In this document: piece by piece, positions 16,464 through 24,818 of the stretch
Numbering within the stretch: position 1 is the stretch's first letter
Layout: every line of letters starts with the position of its first letter
Assembly (NCBI RefSeq): GCF_016745835.1
Contig: NZ_JAERVL010000024.1
Location: 54,882-118,881, forward strand
Source of the DNA: Caldalkalibacillus salinus
Lineage (GTDB): Bacteria; Bacillota; Bacilli; Caldalkalibacillales; JCM-10596
Direction of reading: 5' to 3'
Length of the DNA stretch: 64,000 nucleotides
Notes under the pieces: generated by a model
What the model was told of the DNA's origin: nothing
What the model saw: the letters and a program-made list of their open reading frames with translations, nothing else
Databases searched by the model: none
Translations under genes and position numbers: made by a program

Positions 16464-18032
16464 ATGGCAAAAACAAAGAATGAAGCACATCAAACCGCCA
16501 ACTCAGATCGGACAAAAGCAAAGCCTAAGCCGAATAAACGAAATCGGAACGACAACCAGCAAAAGGCGAAGGGTCAAAAACAGCAGGGTCATCAGCGTAA
16601 AAAAAATAGTCAAGGGCAAAACAAAAACAAAAGACCGAACAAAGGCATTGTGTCTCAAGCACGCATCGGCCAAGAAGTGACCATTACGATCAAACGATTA
16701 GGGATTAACGGGGAAGGCGTTGGCTACTTCAAAAAGCAAGTGGTCTTTATTGATGGGGCACTACCCGGTGAAGTCGTTATCGCAACGATTACCTCAATAG
16801 AGCGAAATTATGCTAAGGCCGAAATTAAAAAGGTACGAGAACCGTCGCCAGAGCGTGTCAAACCACCTTGCCCCATCTACTCAGAATGTGGTGGGTGTCA
16901 ACTTCAGCACTTATCCTATAAAGGACAGTTACAAGAGAAGAAAGATCAAGTCATCCAAGCGTTTGAACGTTACACGACATTCACTGCCGAAACCCTACCT
17001 ATAGCGGATACGATCGGGATGGACAATCCATGGGGATACCGCAATAAAGGACAATTACAAGTGGGCACAGCGGGCAATGATGTCATCGCTGGATTGTATA
17101 AGCAGGGATCTCATGAACTTGTTGATTTATCTGAGTGTGCTGTACAGCATCCGAAAACGAATGAAGTGATTCAAAAAACAAAAGACATCCTCCAAAAACT
17201 AGATATCCCCATATACAATGAACGTAAGCGTCGTGGCGTGATACGAACGATCGTCACAAGAATTGGATTTGAAACAGGACAATTACAGCTCGTGTTAGTA
17301 ACAAGAACCAAAGAGATTCCGCGCTTGAAGGAGCTGCTATTAGACATACGGTTTAATTGTCCGGAAGTCAAAAGCGTTATCCAAAATATTAATCCTTCTA
17401 AGACGTCTGCCGTTTTCGGTGATGAAACTGTCTTACTATGGGGAGATGAACGAATAGAGGAAGAGCTAGGGGAGCTCGCTTTCTCATTATCCCCTCGGGC
17501 GTTCTTCCAGCTCAATCCGCAGCAAACGGTGAAATTATATGATAAGGTCAAAGCATACGCGGCATTGACTGGTGAGGAAATTGTCGTTGATGCCTACTGT
17601 GGGGTGGGAACGATCGGGCTATGGCTCGCAGACCAAGCGAAGGAAATAAGAGGCATGGATGTCATACCTGAAGCGATCATGGATGCTAGAGAGAACGCCA
17701 GAAAAAGTGGCGTAGAGAATGCGATTTACGACATCGGTAAGGCTGAAACGTGGCTTCCTAAATGGGTGAATGAAGGGTATAGACCTGACGTTGTCATCGT
17801 TGACCCCCCACGAACCGGTTGTGATGATAAGTTACTCCAAACGATCATCAAGGTCCGTCCTCAACGCCTCGTCTATGTATCCTGCAATCCTTCTACACTG
17901 GCCAAGGATTGTCAGCAGCTCTTTAAAGCTGGGTTTGAACTACAAGCTTTACAGCCCGTAGACATGTTCCCGCATACGAGTCATGTGGAAGTAGTATCGC
18001 AGCTCGTATTACGTGACACAAACAGTTCGTAG
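16464..18032 (+). CDS. rlmCD: 23S rRNA (uracil-C5)-methyltransferase RlmCD with long basic N-terminal tail
   Basis: TrmA-family enzyme methylating 23S rRNA uridines (U747/U1939 in Bacillus). Residues 1-62 form an unusual Lys/Gln/Asn-rich low-complexity tail. A TRAM domain follows (about 66-128), then the Fe-S cysteines C136, C142, C145 and C225, the SAM site DAYCGVGTIGLW, DPPRTGC and the catalytic C474 in SCNPSTLAKD. It is 522 residues, versus about 455-460 without the tail. AAGGAAG lies before the ATG. The tail is probably an RNA-binding extension (inference). The family assignment is secure. Confidence 0.93.
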   Translation: MAKTKNEAHQTANSDRTKAKPKPNKRNRNDNQQKAKGQKQQGHQRKKNSQGQNKNKRPNKGIVSQARIGQEVTITIKRLGINGEGVGYFKKQVVFIDGALPGEVVIATITSIERNYAKAEIKKVREPSPERVKPPCPIYSECGGCQLQHLSYKGQLQEKKDQVIQAFERYTTFTAETLPIADTIGMDNPWGYRNKGQLQVGTAGNDVIAGLYKQGSHELVDLSECAVQHPKTNEVIQKTKDILQKLDIPIYNERKRRGVIRTIVTRIGFETGQLQLVLVTRTKEIPRLKELLLDIRFNCPEVKSVIQNINPSKTSAVFGDETVLLWGDERIEEELGELAFSLSPRAFFQLNPQQTVKLYDKVKAYAALTGEEIVVDAYCGVGTIGLWLADQAKEIRGMDVIPEAIMDARENARKSGVENAIYDIGKAETWLPKWVNEGYRPDVVIVDPPRTGCDDKLLQTIIKVRPQRLVYVSCNPSTLAKDCQQLFKAGFELQALQPVDMFPHTSHVEVVSQLVLRDTNSS

Positions 18033-18033
18033 G

Positions 18034-18058
18034 AACCGCTGTAATTGAGCGGTTTTTT
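18034..18058 (+). terminator. Terminator after rlmCD
   Basis: A seven-bp stem (AACCGCT/AGCGGTT) with a 7-base loop is followed by TTTT, starting at the rlmCD stop codon. Confidence 0.85.
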
Positions 18059-18194
18059 CATTTCACCTGTAATATTTCTCTATGTGCATATCTCATCAGT
18101 CTTAAGAAATTTTTAATGGTTTGTTTCGTTAGTTTTAAGAACTTGGAGATATCCTGTGATTGTAGATGTAGAAAAACTGATTGGAGTGAGATTA

Positions 18195-18407
18195 ATGCAT
18201 CATATGGGGTATTTTCCTTGGTTCGGAACAGTCTTCTTAATGTTGTTATTTGGATTTTTGATTTACAACATGATTTGGTGGCGAAGAAATAGATCGTGTC
18301 ACAGTGGCGGTGCTTACAATGCATTAGATATGCTTGAAAAAAGGTATGTTAATGGAGAGATTGACGAAGCACAATTTAAAATCATGAAAGAAAACTTAAG
18401 AAAGTAA
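18195..18407 (+). CDS. SHOCT-domain small membrane protein
   Basis: 70-residue protein with one membrane helix (FPWFGTVFLMLLFGFLIYNM) and a C-terminal SHOCT motif (NALDMLEKRYVNGEIDEAQF), the short helical module found at the ends of many membrane and oligomeric proteins. The ATG at 18195 is chosen because GGAGTGAG lies upstream. Function unknown; probably a membrane-anchored oligomerisation or recruitment module. An imperfect hairpin follows directly. Confidence 0.75.
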   Translation: MHHMGYFPWFGTVFLMLLFGFLIYNMIWWRRNRSCHSGGAYNALDMLEKRYVNGEIDEAQFKIMKENLRK

Positions 18408-18414
18408 AAGGGAT

Positions 18415-18445
18415 GACACCGCATTCGCATTTTATGTGCGGTGTC
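18415..18445 (+). terminator. Hairpin after the SHOCT gene (weak terminator)
   Basis: A nine-bp perfect stem (GACACCGCA/TGCGGTGTC) with a 13-base loop follows the stop. The trailing TCTATTAAAA is only weakly U-rich, so read-through is likely. Confidence 0.55.
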
Positions 18446-18454
18446 TCTATTAAA

Positions 18455-18637
18455 ATGAATGTTTATACGCTAATTAAAAGTGTGAGTGTCAATTATCTCA
18501 TTATTTTACTATTGGTAAGTTATATAGTTTTAATGATTGTGAATCATGATGGTCAATCTACACCATTCATTAGAAGCATGATCGTGACAGTCTATGTCTT
18601 GTTCTGTTTAGTAGGATTTGTTATGCAAATGTTTTAA
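18455..18637 (+). CDS. Possible small two-helix membrane protein
   Basis: 60-residue candidate with two hydrophobic segments (YLIILLLVSYIVLMIV and IVTVYVLFCLVGFVMQM) joined by a short polar loop. No recognised family. The ATG at 18455 lacks a clear Shine-Dalgarno, and the longer frame from 18413 would run through the preceding hairpin. Membrane-helix composition supports it being real; start evidence does not. Confidence 0.4.
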   Translation: MNVYTLIKSVSVNYLIILLLVSYIVLMIVNHDGQSTPFIRSMIVTVYVLFCLVGFVMQMF

Positions 18638-18671
18638 CAGTCAGGATAAAGACTCCTAAAAAGGAAATCAT

Positions 18672-18708
18672 GCCCCCTCATGTCCAAAGACATTGTGGGG
18701 CTCGTTTT
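18672..18708. terminator. Bidirectional terminator between small membrane gene and lmrB
   Basis: An imperfect 13-position stem (GCCCC...ATGTC with GACAT...GGGGC, loop CAAA) is followed by TCGTTTTATTG on the plus strand. It separates converging genes. Confidence 0.65.
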
Positions 18709-18725
18709 ATTGCATGTTAAGTTAA

Positions 18726-20204
18726 TCATGATTGAGCGTTCGTTAAAGTCTCTTCTGGTGCTTCAGTTCTTTTTATGAACAACGTAAGAATAAAGGCCGC
18801 AAGAGCAAAGACTAAGGCAACCTGGAAAGAGGTTTGCACACCGGCAGTCATCGCCTCAGCTTGCAAATTTCCGCCAGCTGAGGAATCAACATTCTCTAGG
18901 TACCTTGCTGAACCCGCCGTCATGATGCTGATGAATAAGGCAATTCCGATAGCCCCACCAACCTGCTGTAAGGTATTTAAAATGGCTGTACCATGAGCGT
19001 AATACCGTTTGGGCAGTTGGTTGAGTCCATTTGTTTGTGCTGGCATCATGATGAGAGAGACCGATATCATTAACAATGAGTGTAGCACAATAAAGGTGAT
19101 TAAGGTTGTTGATGTCGTCACCTGTGTAAATAGCCAAAGGACAATAGATAGAATGGCTGACCCCGGTATAATCAACATTCTCGGACCAAATTTATCAAAA
19201 AGTTTGCCTGCTACGGGTGACATGAGACCGTTTAATACCCCGCCTGGCAATAGAGCTAAGCCCGCGACAAAAGCACTTAAAACCAGTCCACTTTGTAAAA
19301 ACATCGGCAGGATGATCATCGTTGAAAACATGGACATCATGACGATGATTAATAGAACGGCTGTCAGAGAAAACATAGGGGACTTGAAGGCCCTGACATC
19401 GAGCATGGGTTCTTCAAGTTTTAACTGACGCATAACGAATAGCAATAATGATATAAAGCCGATGCTTATCGTGAGGTATACTTCTGGGCTGGAAAAGCCA
19501 GCATGCCCTTCTCCGGCACTACTAAACCCGTAAACGATCCCACCAAACCCAAGGGTTGAAAATACAATGGACAAAATATCCACCTTTGGCTTTGTTAGCG
19601 TTGATACATTTTTCAAGAACACAGCGGAAAAAGCGATAGAAAATAAGGCAAAAGGAATCACGATAAAAAATAGCCAACGCCAACTAAGGGCTTCAACAAT
19701 AAGACCGGATAATGTTGGTCCTATAGCTGGTGCGAACATGATGACAAGGCCCACCATACCCATTGCACCTCCGCGTTTTTCTGGAGGATAGATGTGTAGG
19801 ATGGTATTCATCATGACGGGGATGAGTAATCCTGTTCCGCTCGCTTGAACGAGTCGACCAATGAGTAACACAGGGAAGGCAGGTGCTACCCCACTGATGA
19901 TCGTCCCAACAGTAAATAATGTCATCGCACCTATGAATAATTGTCTAGTCGTAAACCACCCGCTCAAGAGGGCTGTAATAGGTACTAAAATACCAACAAC
20001 GAGCATAAAACCAGTCGTTAACCATTGAATCGTATTAGCGGTGACGCCAAACTCTGTGCTTAACTCGGTTAAGGCCACATTTAGTAACGTTTCATTGAGA
20101 ATAGCGAAGAACCCACCGATGATGAGAGAAATCATGATCGGGGCTCGCTTCACGTTCACAGACACTGGCGCCTGTGAATGAACTTCAACTTGTTCTTCAT
20201 TCAT
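18726..20204 (-). CDS. lmrB: DHA2-family (EmrB/QacA, 14-TM) multidrug efflux MFS transporter, LmrB-like
   Basis: Proton-driven drug exporter of the EmrB/QacA subfamily. 492 residues with about 14 predicted helices; the N-terminal pattern FFAILNETLLNVALTELS and the segment VQASGTGLLIPVMM (antiporter motif C neighbourhood) are typical. RBS AAAGGAG is at the start. Directly downstream of a TetR gene and carrying an LmrA-like operator before its start, it looks like B. subtilis lmrB (lincomycin/puromycin resistance). The actual drug range cannot be read from sequence. Confidence 0.88.
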   Translation of the reverse strand: MNEEQVEVHSQAPVSVNVKRAPIMISLIIGGFFAILNETLLNVALTELSTEFGVTANTIQWLTTGFMLVVGILVPITALLSGWFTTRQLFIGAMTLFTVGTIISGVAPAFPVLLIGRLVQASGTGLLIPVMMNTILHIYPPEKRGGAMGMVGLVIMFAPAIGPTLSGLIVEALSWRWLFFIVIPFALFSIAFSAVFLKNVSTLTKPKVDILSIVFSTLGFGGIVYGFSSAGEGHAGFSSPEVYLTISIGFISLLLFVMRQLKLEEPMLDVRAFKSPMFSLTAVLLIIVMMSMFSTMIILPMFLQSGLVLSAFVAGLALLPGGVLNGLMSPVAGKLFDKFGPRMLIIPGSAILSIVLWLFTQVTTSTTLITFIVLHSLLMISVSLIMMPAQTNGLNQLPKRYYAHGTAILNTLQQVGGAIGIALFISIMTAGSARYLENVDSSAGGNLQAEAMTAGVQTSFQVALVFALAAFILTLFIKRTEAPEETLTNAQS

Positions 20205-20227
20205 GGGGAATCACTCCTTTATTAAAA

Positions 20228-20241
20228 ATAGACCAGTCTAT
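20228..20241. promoter_or_regulatory. Putative LmrA/YxaF-type operator before lmrB
   Basis: ATAGACCAGTCTAT is a perfect 6-2-6 palindrome in the 85-base gap between the TetR gene and the pump gene. It matches the ATAGACCRGTC core known for LmrA/YxaF boxes in B. subtilis. Confidence 0.7.
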
Positions 20242-20289
20242 ATAATTAATAATCAAAGAGAAAGGTTTAACATCACGATAATATTTACG

Positions 20290-20865
20290 CTATTTATTTA
20301 ATAATAGCGGGATCTGTTTCGAGATCACTTCAAATGGCTGTCTCGTGTTGTTTGTGGTTGATAAGGTCACACCGCCCTCAATCAACATCATAATCACAAG
20401 GCTCATATCTGCTGCTTTGTCCTCACTCACACCACAATCGATTAGTTTTTGTTTAAATACTGCTTGCCATTCCGTGTAAGTTTGATCACAAACGTTTTTT
20501 AACTTATCACTCATCTCAGAGGTTTCTAAGGCAAGTAAACCGATAGGAGCACCGTCATCTCCCTCTTTGGGACAGTGATTGACATATTTTTGAAACTCAA
20601 TAAAAAAAGTTTGTATAGCCTCCACAGGATCAGAGTAGGGCTCTAAAAAAGCTTTTATATACTCGCGCACCTTGTCTTTAGTCATGCTTACGGATTCAAC
20701 AGCAAGCTCTTCTTTACCACTTGGGAAATAATAGTAGAGAGAGCCTTTAGGTGCCCCACTTTCCTTAATGATTTGATTCAACCCTGTGGCATGATACCCT
20801 TGCCGTCTAAAAAGATGGGCGGACGTTTTTAAAATTTTATCCCGCGTGTTGTCCTGATCTGACAT
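20290..20865 (-). CDS. lmrA: TetR-family repressor, LmrA/YxaF-like
   Basis: 191-residue TetR regulator. The N-terminal HTH is clear (TRDKILKTSAHLFRRQGYHATG then IIKESGAPKGSLYYYFPSGKEEL); the C-terminal ligand domain resembles LmrA/YxaF, with FIEFQKYVNHCPKEGDDGAPIG. RBS GGAGGGG is at the start. The gene precedes the 14-TM pump on the same strand, and both upstream regions contain the same operator core, so it very likely represses itself and the pump. Inducer unknown. Confidence 0.88.
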   Translation of the reverse strand: MSDQDNTRDKILKTSAHLFRRQGYHATGLNQIIKESGAPKGSLYYYFPSGKEELAVESVSMTKDKVREYIKAFLEPYSDPVEAIQTFFIEFQKYVNHCPKEGDDGAPIGLLALETSEMSDKLKNVCDQTYTEWQAVFKQKLIDCGVSEDKAADMSLVIMMLIEGGVTLSTTNNTRQPFEVISKQIPLLLNK

Positions 20866-20884
20866 GCTTCATCCCCTCCATTAT

Positions 20885-20899
20885 AGCAACCGGTCTATA
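20885..20899. promoter_or_regulatory. Second LmrA/YxaF-type operator, upstream of lmrA
   Basis: Read on the minus strand, ATAGACCGGTTGCTAT matches the ATAGACCRGT core of the box at 20228. It adjoins a -10-like TATAAT (20880-20885), so bound repressor would block the lmrA promoter. Confidence 0.6.
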
Positions 20900-21088
20900 T
20901 GATATATACAGGATTAACGCTCTGGTGTCAACGGTTAAAATCAAGCAGCTCGATATCAGTTGAAAGAGCGTGGTTGTCTTCTGCTTTTAAAGGTAAGCCT
21001 TTCTATTAGGTAAGCATTTCTATTGTGGATAAATGCTAATTATGTAAAAATAGTAGAGTTAGCTAATCGGAAAGGTGTTTGATCATAC

Positions 21089-22303
21089 ATGCTTCAAAAC
21101 CCAACAGGAAAAGAGCGTCTGGGATTAGCGTTACTCCTCGGGATGCTGGCCGTGTTAGGGCCGCTTAACATTGATATGTATCTACCAAGCTTTCTAGACA
21201 TAGCGGAGGATTTTGGGGCGCGTGCCTCGCAGGTCCAACTGAGTTTAACGGCCTGTCTACTCGGGCTCGCTGTCGGTCAGGTATTTATTGGACCTATCAG
21301 TGATGCTCAAGGTAGACGGAAGCCTCTGCTCATCTCTATATCCCTATTTGCCTTATCTTCCATTCTCTGTGCTGTAGCGCCGAATATCACCACGTTGATC
21401 TTGGCCCGTTTTTTACAGGGGTTTACAGCTTCAGCTGGTATTGTCCTTTCTCGTGCCGTCGTACGTGATGTGTTTAGCGGGAGAGCATTAACGAAATTCT
21501 TTGCGCTGTTAATGGTCATCAATGCCGTGGCACCATTGGCAGCCCCGGTCGCAGGAGGCGCCATTCTGGCACTACCGTTCGCAAGCTGGCACACGATCTT
21601 TTATTTTCTCGGTTTTCTCGGTGTGTTAATCGTTTTGGTCGTGGCCACGCGCCTACAGGAAACCTTACCGCCGGAAAAAAGGATTCCCAGTACCATAGGG
21701 GAAACGATTCGTACTATGGGAAGCTTACTGAAAGACCGTTCTTTTATCGGTTACGCTTTGACGGTCGGATTTATTCACGGGGGAAGCTTTGCCTATGTAG
21801 CAGGTACACCTTTTGTGTATCAAGATATTTATGGTGTGTCCCCACAAGTGTTTAGTGTGTTGTTCGGCATTAACGGTATCGCCATTATCACGGGAAGTTT
21901 TATCATTGGGCGTTTTGGGGGCATTATACATGAACGCAGCTTACTTCGAGCAGCTGTCATGATCGCTGTAAGTGCGACGTCACTGTTGCTCTTCATGACT
22001 ATTATAGAGGGGCCATTGGCGATGCTGGTCATTCCTATTTTTATATACATGACGTCGATGGGCATGATTTTGACAAGTTCGTTCACGTTGGCGATGCAAA
22101 ACCAAGCTCATCGTGCAGGTAGTGCGAGTGCTGTATTAGGCACGTTCCCATTACTCTTGGGTTCTATCGTTGCACCCCTCGTCGGTATTAATGAGGCGTC
22201 AGCCATCCCGATGGGAGCCACGTTATTTTTGACAGCTTCCATAGGGGCTATCGCTTTCTTTAAGTTAACAAAGCAAGTCCAAGTCCAAACAGACGAACCA
22301 TAA
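21089..22303 (+). CDS. Bcr/CflA-family (DHA1, 12-TM) drug efflux MFS transporter
   Basis: Proton-coupled efflux pump. 404 residues with 12 predicted helices; the start region PLNIDMYLPSF and the DHA1 motif GPISDAQGRRKPLL are diagnostic of Bcr/CflA proteins. Start ATG at 21089 with GGAAAGGTG upstream at a slightly long distance. It diverges from the lmrAB pair, so two drug-efflux genes share this area. A strong terminator follows. Confidence 0.9.
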   Translation: MLQNPTGKERLGLALLLGMLAVLGPLNIDMYLPSFLDIAEDFGARASQVQLSLTACLLGLAVGQVFIGPISDAQGRRKPLLISISLFALSSILCAVAPNITTLILARFLQGFTASAGIVLSRAVVRDVFSGRALTKFFALLMVINAVAPLAAPVAGGAILALPFASWHTIFYFLGFLGVLIVLVVATRLQETLPPEKRIPSTIGETIRTMGSLLKDRSFIGYALTVGFIHGGSFAYVAGTPFVYQDIYGVSPQVFSVLFGINGIAIITGSFIIGRFGGIIHERSLLRAAVMIAVSATSLLLFMTIIEGPLAMLVIPIFIYMTSMGMILTSSFTLAMQNQAHRAGSASAVLGTFPLLLGSIVAPLVGINEASAIPMGATLFLTASIGAIAFFKLTKQVQVQTDEP

Positions 22304-22314
22304 ATGCATCATTT

Positions 22315-22343
22315 AAGGAAGGGCGAAAATCCCTTCCTTTTTT
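22315..22343 (+). terminator. Terminator after the Bcr/CflA gene
   Basis: A nine-bp perfect stem (AAGGAAGGG/CCCTTCCTT) with a 7-base loop is followed by TTTT. Confidence 0.9.
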
Positions 22344-22541
22344 GTTGTTATGGGTTACAATATATGTTGCTCATAAATGCCGTAAAGGGGATGCGCTATT
22401 TGACGTAGAACCTCATTTTAAAGCATTATAATGGATATCGAATCGCCATGCGCATACGAAAGTATAGAAGGTATACAGATATTATTCGATGAAAACTTCA
22501 AAAAAAAATTCAGACAAGACTAACACAGGGGGGCCAAAAAA

Positions 22542-23915
22542 GTGCAGCATCACTACCATCAATTATTGCAGCAGCAAAAACAATACTTCCATAATGGCCA
22601 TACAAAAGAGGTTACGTTTAGAATAAGGCAACTCAAAAATTTAAAAAAAGCGCTCCAACAGAATGAAAAAGCGATCATGAAGGCCCTCCGTCAAGACCTT
22701 AATAAGTCCGAATTTGAAGCGTATCTGACAGAGGTCGGATTCCTGTATAAAGAAATTAACGAGGCCATTAAGAACGTTAAAAACTGGTCCAAACCGCATA
22801 AAGTGAAAACCACTCTCACGCATATGGGGGCAAAAGGGGTCATCTATCCTGAACCCTACGGCGTATCACTCATCATTTCACCTTGGAATTACCCTGTTAA
22901 CCTGACGATTGCACCACTTATCGGTGCCATCTCAGCAGGGTGTTGTGCCATCGTCAAGCCGTCCGAACAGACTCCTCATACCTCACATGCTCTTACACAG
23001 ATCATAAACAACACATTCGACCCTGAATATATTGTCGCCGTTGAAGGTGCAGTGCAGACGAGCGAGGCGCTATTGGAGCTCAACTTTGATCATATCTTTT
23101 TTACAGGTAGCGAAGCCGTTGGTAAAATTGTCATGGAAAAAGCGGCTCAACACTTAACCCCTGTCACCCTTGAACTAGGGGGAAAAAGCCCCACGGTTGT
23201 ACACCACGATGCACAACTCGATATGGCCGCTAAGCGTCTAGCTTGGGGAAAATGGACTAACGCTGGTCAAACGTGTGTGGCGCCGGATTATCTTATCGTT
23301 CATCAGCAGGTGAAGGCACCTTTATTAAAAGCACTCGTGCATCATATACAAGCCTTGTACGGTACAAATGTACTGGAGAACGAAGATTACCCGATGATTG
23401 TAAACGACCAACATGTTGAGCGGTTGTCTCACTACTTAGGTGAAGGAGATATTTATTATGGGGGAGAGATGGACAAGGAGAAACGCGTCATTGGACCGAC
23501 GATCATTGAAAATGTATCCTGGGACTCAAGTGTGATGCGGGATGAAATTTTCGGTCCCATTTTACCCGTATTCGTGTATGAACATGAACAAGACGTCATA
23601 GAGATGATCAGGAAGCGCCCTCATCCATTAGCGTTATACTTGTTTACAGAGAGCGACAGTATGGTGCAGTACATTAACAGTCAGTTTCAATTCGGGGGTG
23701 GGTGTGTCAATGATGTTCTTTACCATTTGGGGACGTCTCAGTTGCCATTCGGTGGTGTGGGATCTAGTGGAATGGGGGCCTACCACGGAAAGCATAGTTT
23801 TGACGCCTTCACTCACCACAAAAGCCTATTGCACCAATCCACTAAGTTTGATATTCCTTTGCGTTATGGTCAGATGAAAGCCGCCTTAAATATACTTAAG
23901 AAATTGATAAAATAA
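22542..23915 (+). CDS. Class 3-type aldehyde dehydrogenase (YwdH-like)
   Basis: NAD(P)-dependent aldehyde dehydrogenase of the short ALDH3 group, similar in length (457 residues) to B. subtilis YwdH. Visible motifs: the SPWNYPVNL active-site entry, FTGSEAVGKIVM (NAD binding), catalytic Glu in TLELGGKSP, catalytic Cys in NAGQTCVAPDY, and DEIFGPILPV. ALDH3 enzymes act on medium or long-chain and aromatic aldehydes. The start is a GTG with AGGGGGG 11 bases upstream. The terminal MKAALNILKKLIK stretch is amphipathic and basic, as in membrane-associated ALDH3s. The natural substrate is unknown. Confidence 0.92.
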   Translation: MQHHYHQLLQQQKQYFHNGHTKEVTFRIRQLKNLKKALQQNEKAIMKALRQDLNKSEFEAYLTEVGFLYKEINEAIKNVKNWSKPHKVKTTLTHMGAKGVIYPEPYGVSLIISPWNYPVNLTIAPLIGAISAGCCAIVKPSEQTPHTSHALTQIINNTFDPEYIVAVEGAVQTSEALLELNFDHIFFTGSEAVGKIVMEKAAQHLTPVTLELGGKSPTVVHHDAQLDMAAKRLAWGKWTNAGQTCVAPDYLIVHQQVKAPLLKALVHHIQALYGTNVLENEDYPMIVNDQHVERLSHYLGEGDIYYGGEMDKEKRVIGPTIIENVSWDSSVMRDEIFGPILPVFVYEHEQDVIEMIRKRPHPLALYLFTESDSMVQYINSQFQFGGGCVNDVLYHLGTSQLPFGGVGSSGMGAYHGKHSFDAFTHHKSLLHQSTKFDIPLRYGQMKAALNILKKLIK

Positions 23916-23952
23916 TATAGTGGGGAGCGTTTGTAGTAAGGAGGACATGCGT

Positions 23953-24501
23953 ATGACAAATCCGGTGTTCACACCAATAAACTCTCTGAGACGAGGTAAT
24001 CCAACTCAACGAGATGCTTATAAGGTATTGGAAAGTTTAGGCGTCATGCACGACTTTGCTACATATAACCCTATCCTATGTGGCACCATTCCAATTGGTA
24101 TCAACGTAGATACATCAGACTTAGACATTATTATGGAAGTTCCTAAACATCAGTTTCAGGTCTTCGAAGAAAAATTACTCGAATATTATGCAGATAAAGA
24201 AGACTTTACGATCAAGAGGACCACGATCAGGGGACAATCTGTTATTAAAGCCAACTTCTGTTACCATGGGTTTGATTTTGAGCTTTTTGGTCAACCACAA
24301 CCCGTTCAGCAACAGTATGCTTACTTACATATGGTTATTGAGCATCATATACTAAAGGAAGCACCAGAGTTGAAAAGTCAGATTATTAATCTTAAAAAGC
24401 AGGGGCTTAAAACAGAACCCGCTTTTTGTCAGGTCCTTGGACTAAGAGGAGACCCTTATGAAAGACTCATAGAGTATGGTAGGCAAAGAGGAATGATATA
24501 G
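23953..24501 (+). CDS. DUF4269 nucleotidyltransferase-like protein
   Basis: 182-residue cytosolic protein. The segment CGTIPIGINVDTSDLDIIMEV places two carboxylates as in a nucleotidyltransferase (DxD-like) strand, and the C-terminal LKTEPAFCQVLGLRGDPYERL is the conserved DUF4269 signature. The fold is thus probably a minimal polymerase-beta-like nucleotidyltransferase; substrate unknown. The ATG at 23953 is eight bases after GGAGG, better than the ATG at 23947. It starts 37 bases after the aldehyde dehydrogenase and may be co-transcribed. Confidence 0.8.
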   Translation: MTNPVFTPINSLRRGNPTQRDAYKVLESLGVMHDFATYNPILCGTIPIGINVDTSDLDIIMEVPKHQFQVFEEKLLEYYADKEDFTIKRTTIRGQSVIKANFCYHGFDFELFGQPQPVQQQYAYLHMVIEHHILKEAPELKSQIINLKKQGLKTEPAFCQVLGLRGDPYERLIEYGRQRGMI

Positions 24502-24537
24502 GAACATACAGAGCTTTTTGAACCTCTCTATCTTAAG

Positions 24538-24602
24538 AGTGGCGTCTCCCTCCTGCGCTACTCGAGCTATGCTCAAAGGTTGCTTCGGAGGGGATCGCCA
24601 CT
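24538..24602. repeat. Compound palindrome / possible structured RNA or dispersed element
   Basis: Outer arms AGTGGCG (24538-24544) and CGCCACT (24596-24602) pair perfectly. Inside a 3x3 loop, CCCTCC (24548-24553) pairs with GGAGGG (24587-24592). The 33-base apical part includes GAGC-tat-GCTC. There is no T-run, so it is not a simple terminator. Confidence 0.6.
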
Positions 24603-24645
24603 TGTCAACATGAATCCGGTCATGTGCTCAATAAAATGATAGACC

Positions 24646-24680
24646 GAGGTGACAGCCTAACACTGTCATCTTATTTTGTA
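24646..24680 (+). terminator. Terminator upstream of the TRAP operon
   Basis: A ten-bp stem (GAGGTGACAG with CTGTCATCTT, two G-U pairs) with a 7-base loop is followed by ATTTTG. Confidence 0.75.
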
Positions 24681-24725
24681 TCTCCAAAGAGGTCTATTAA
24701 AAGTTGACAAAATTCTAGGAATATA

Positions 24726-24753
24726 TTGAATTATGGCTGTATTATTGTATACT
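24726..24753 (+). promoter_or_regulatory. SigA-type promoter of the TRAP/hydroxyacid operon
   Basis: -35 TTGAAT (24726-24731), 16-base spacer, -10 TATACT (24748-24753). It lies 66 bases before the TAXI gene start. Confidence 0.65.
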
Positions 24754-24763
24754 TGTATTACAA
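24753..24763. promoter_or_regulatory. FadR/GntR-family operator at the TRAP promoter
   Basis: TTGTATTACAA is a perfect 5-1-5 palindrome and fits the FadR-subfamily consensus TNGTNNNACNA exactly. It touches the -10 element, and the operon encodes a FadR-type GntR regulator, the natural candidate to bind here. Confidence 0.65.
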
Positions 24764-24766
24764 CTT

Positions 24767-24780
24767 TTAAAGCGCTTACA
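24767..24780. promoter_or_regulatory. cre-like site (CcpA) in the TRAP operon leader
   Basis: TTAAAGCGCTTACA matches TGWAAGCGNTTNCA at 13 of 14 positions (G2 is T). Placed just downstream of the -10, it would act as a roadblock under glucose. Confidence 0.5.
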
Positions 24781-24818
24781 AGTGTGAGTGCAGGCTAAAA
24801 TGTAAAGGGGGAATTTTG

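Larger units (their letters stand above)
24502..24818. other. 317-base control region before the TRAP cluster
   Basis: Contains a 65-base compound palindrome (24538-24602), a terminator (24646-24680), and the promoter, GntR-type operator and cre-like site of the TRAP operon (24726-24780), listed separately. No gene was seen. Confidence 0.7.
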
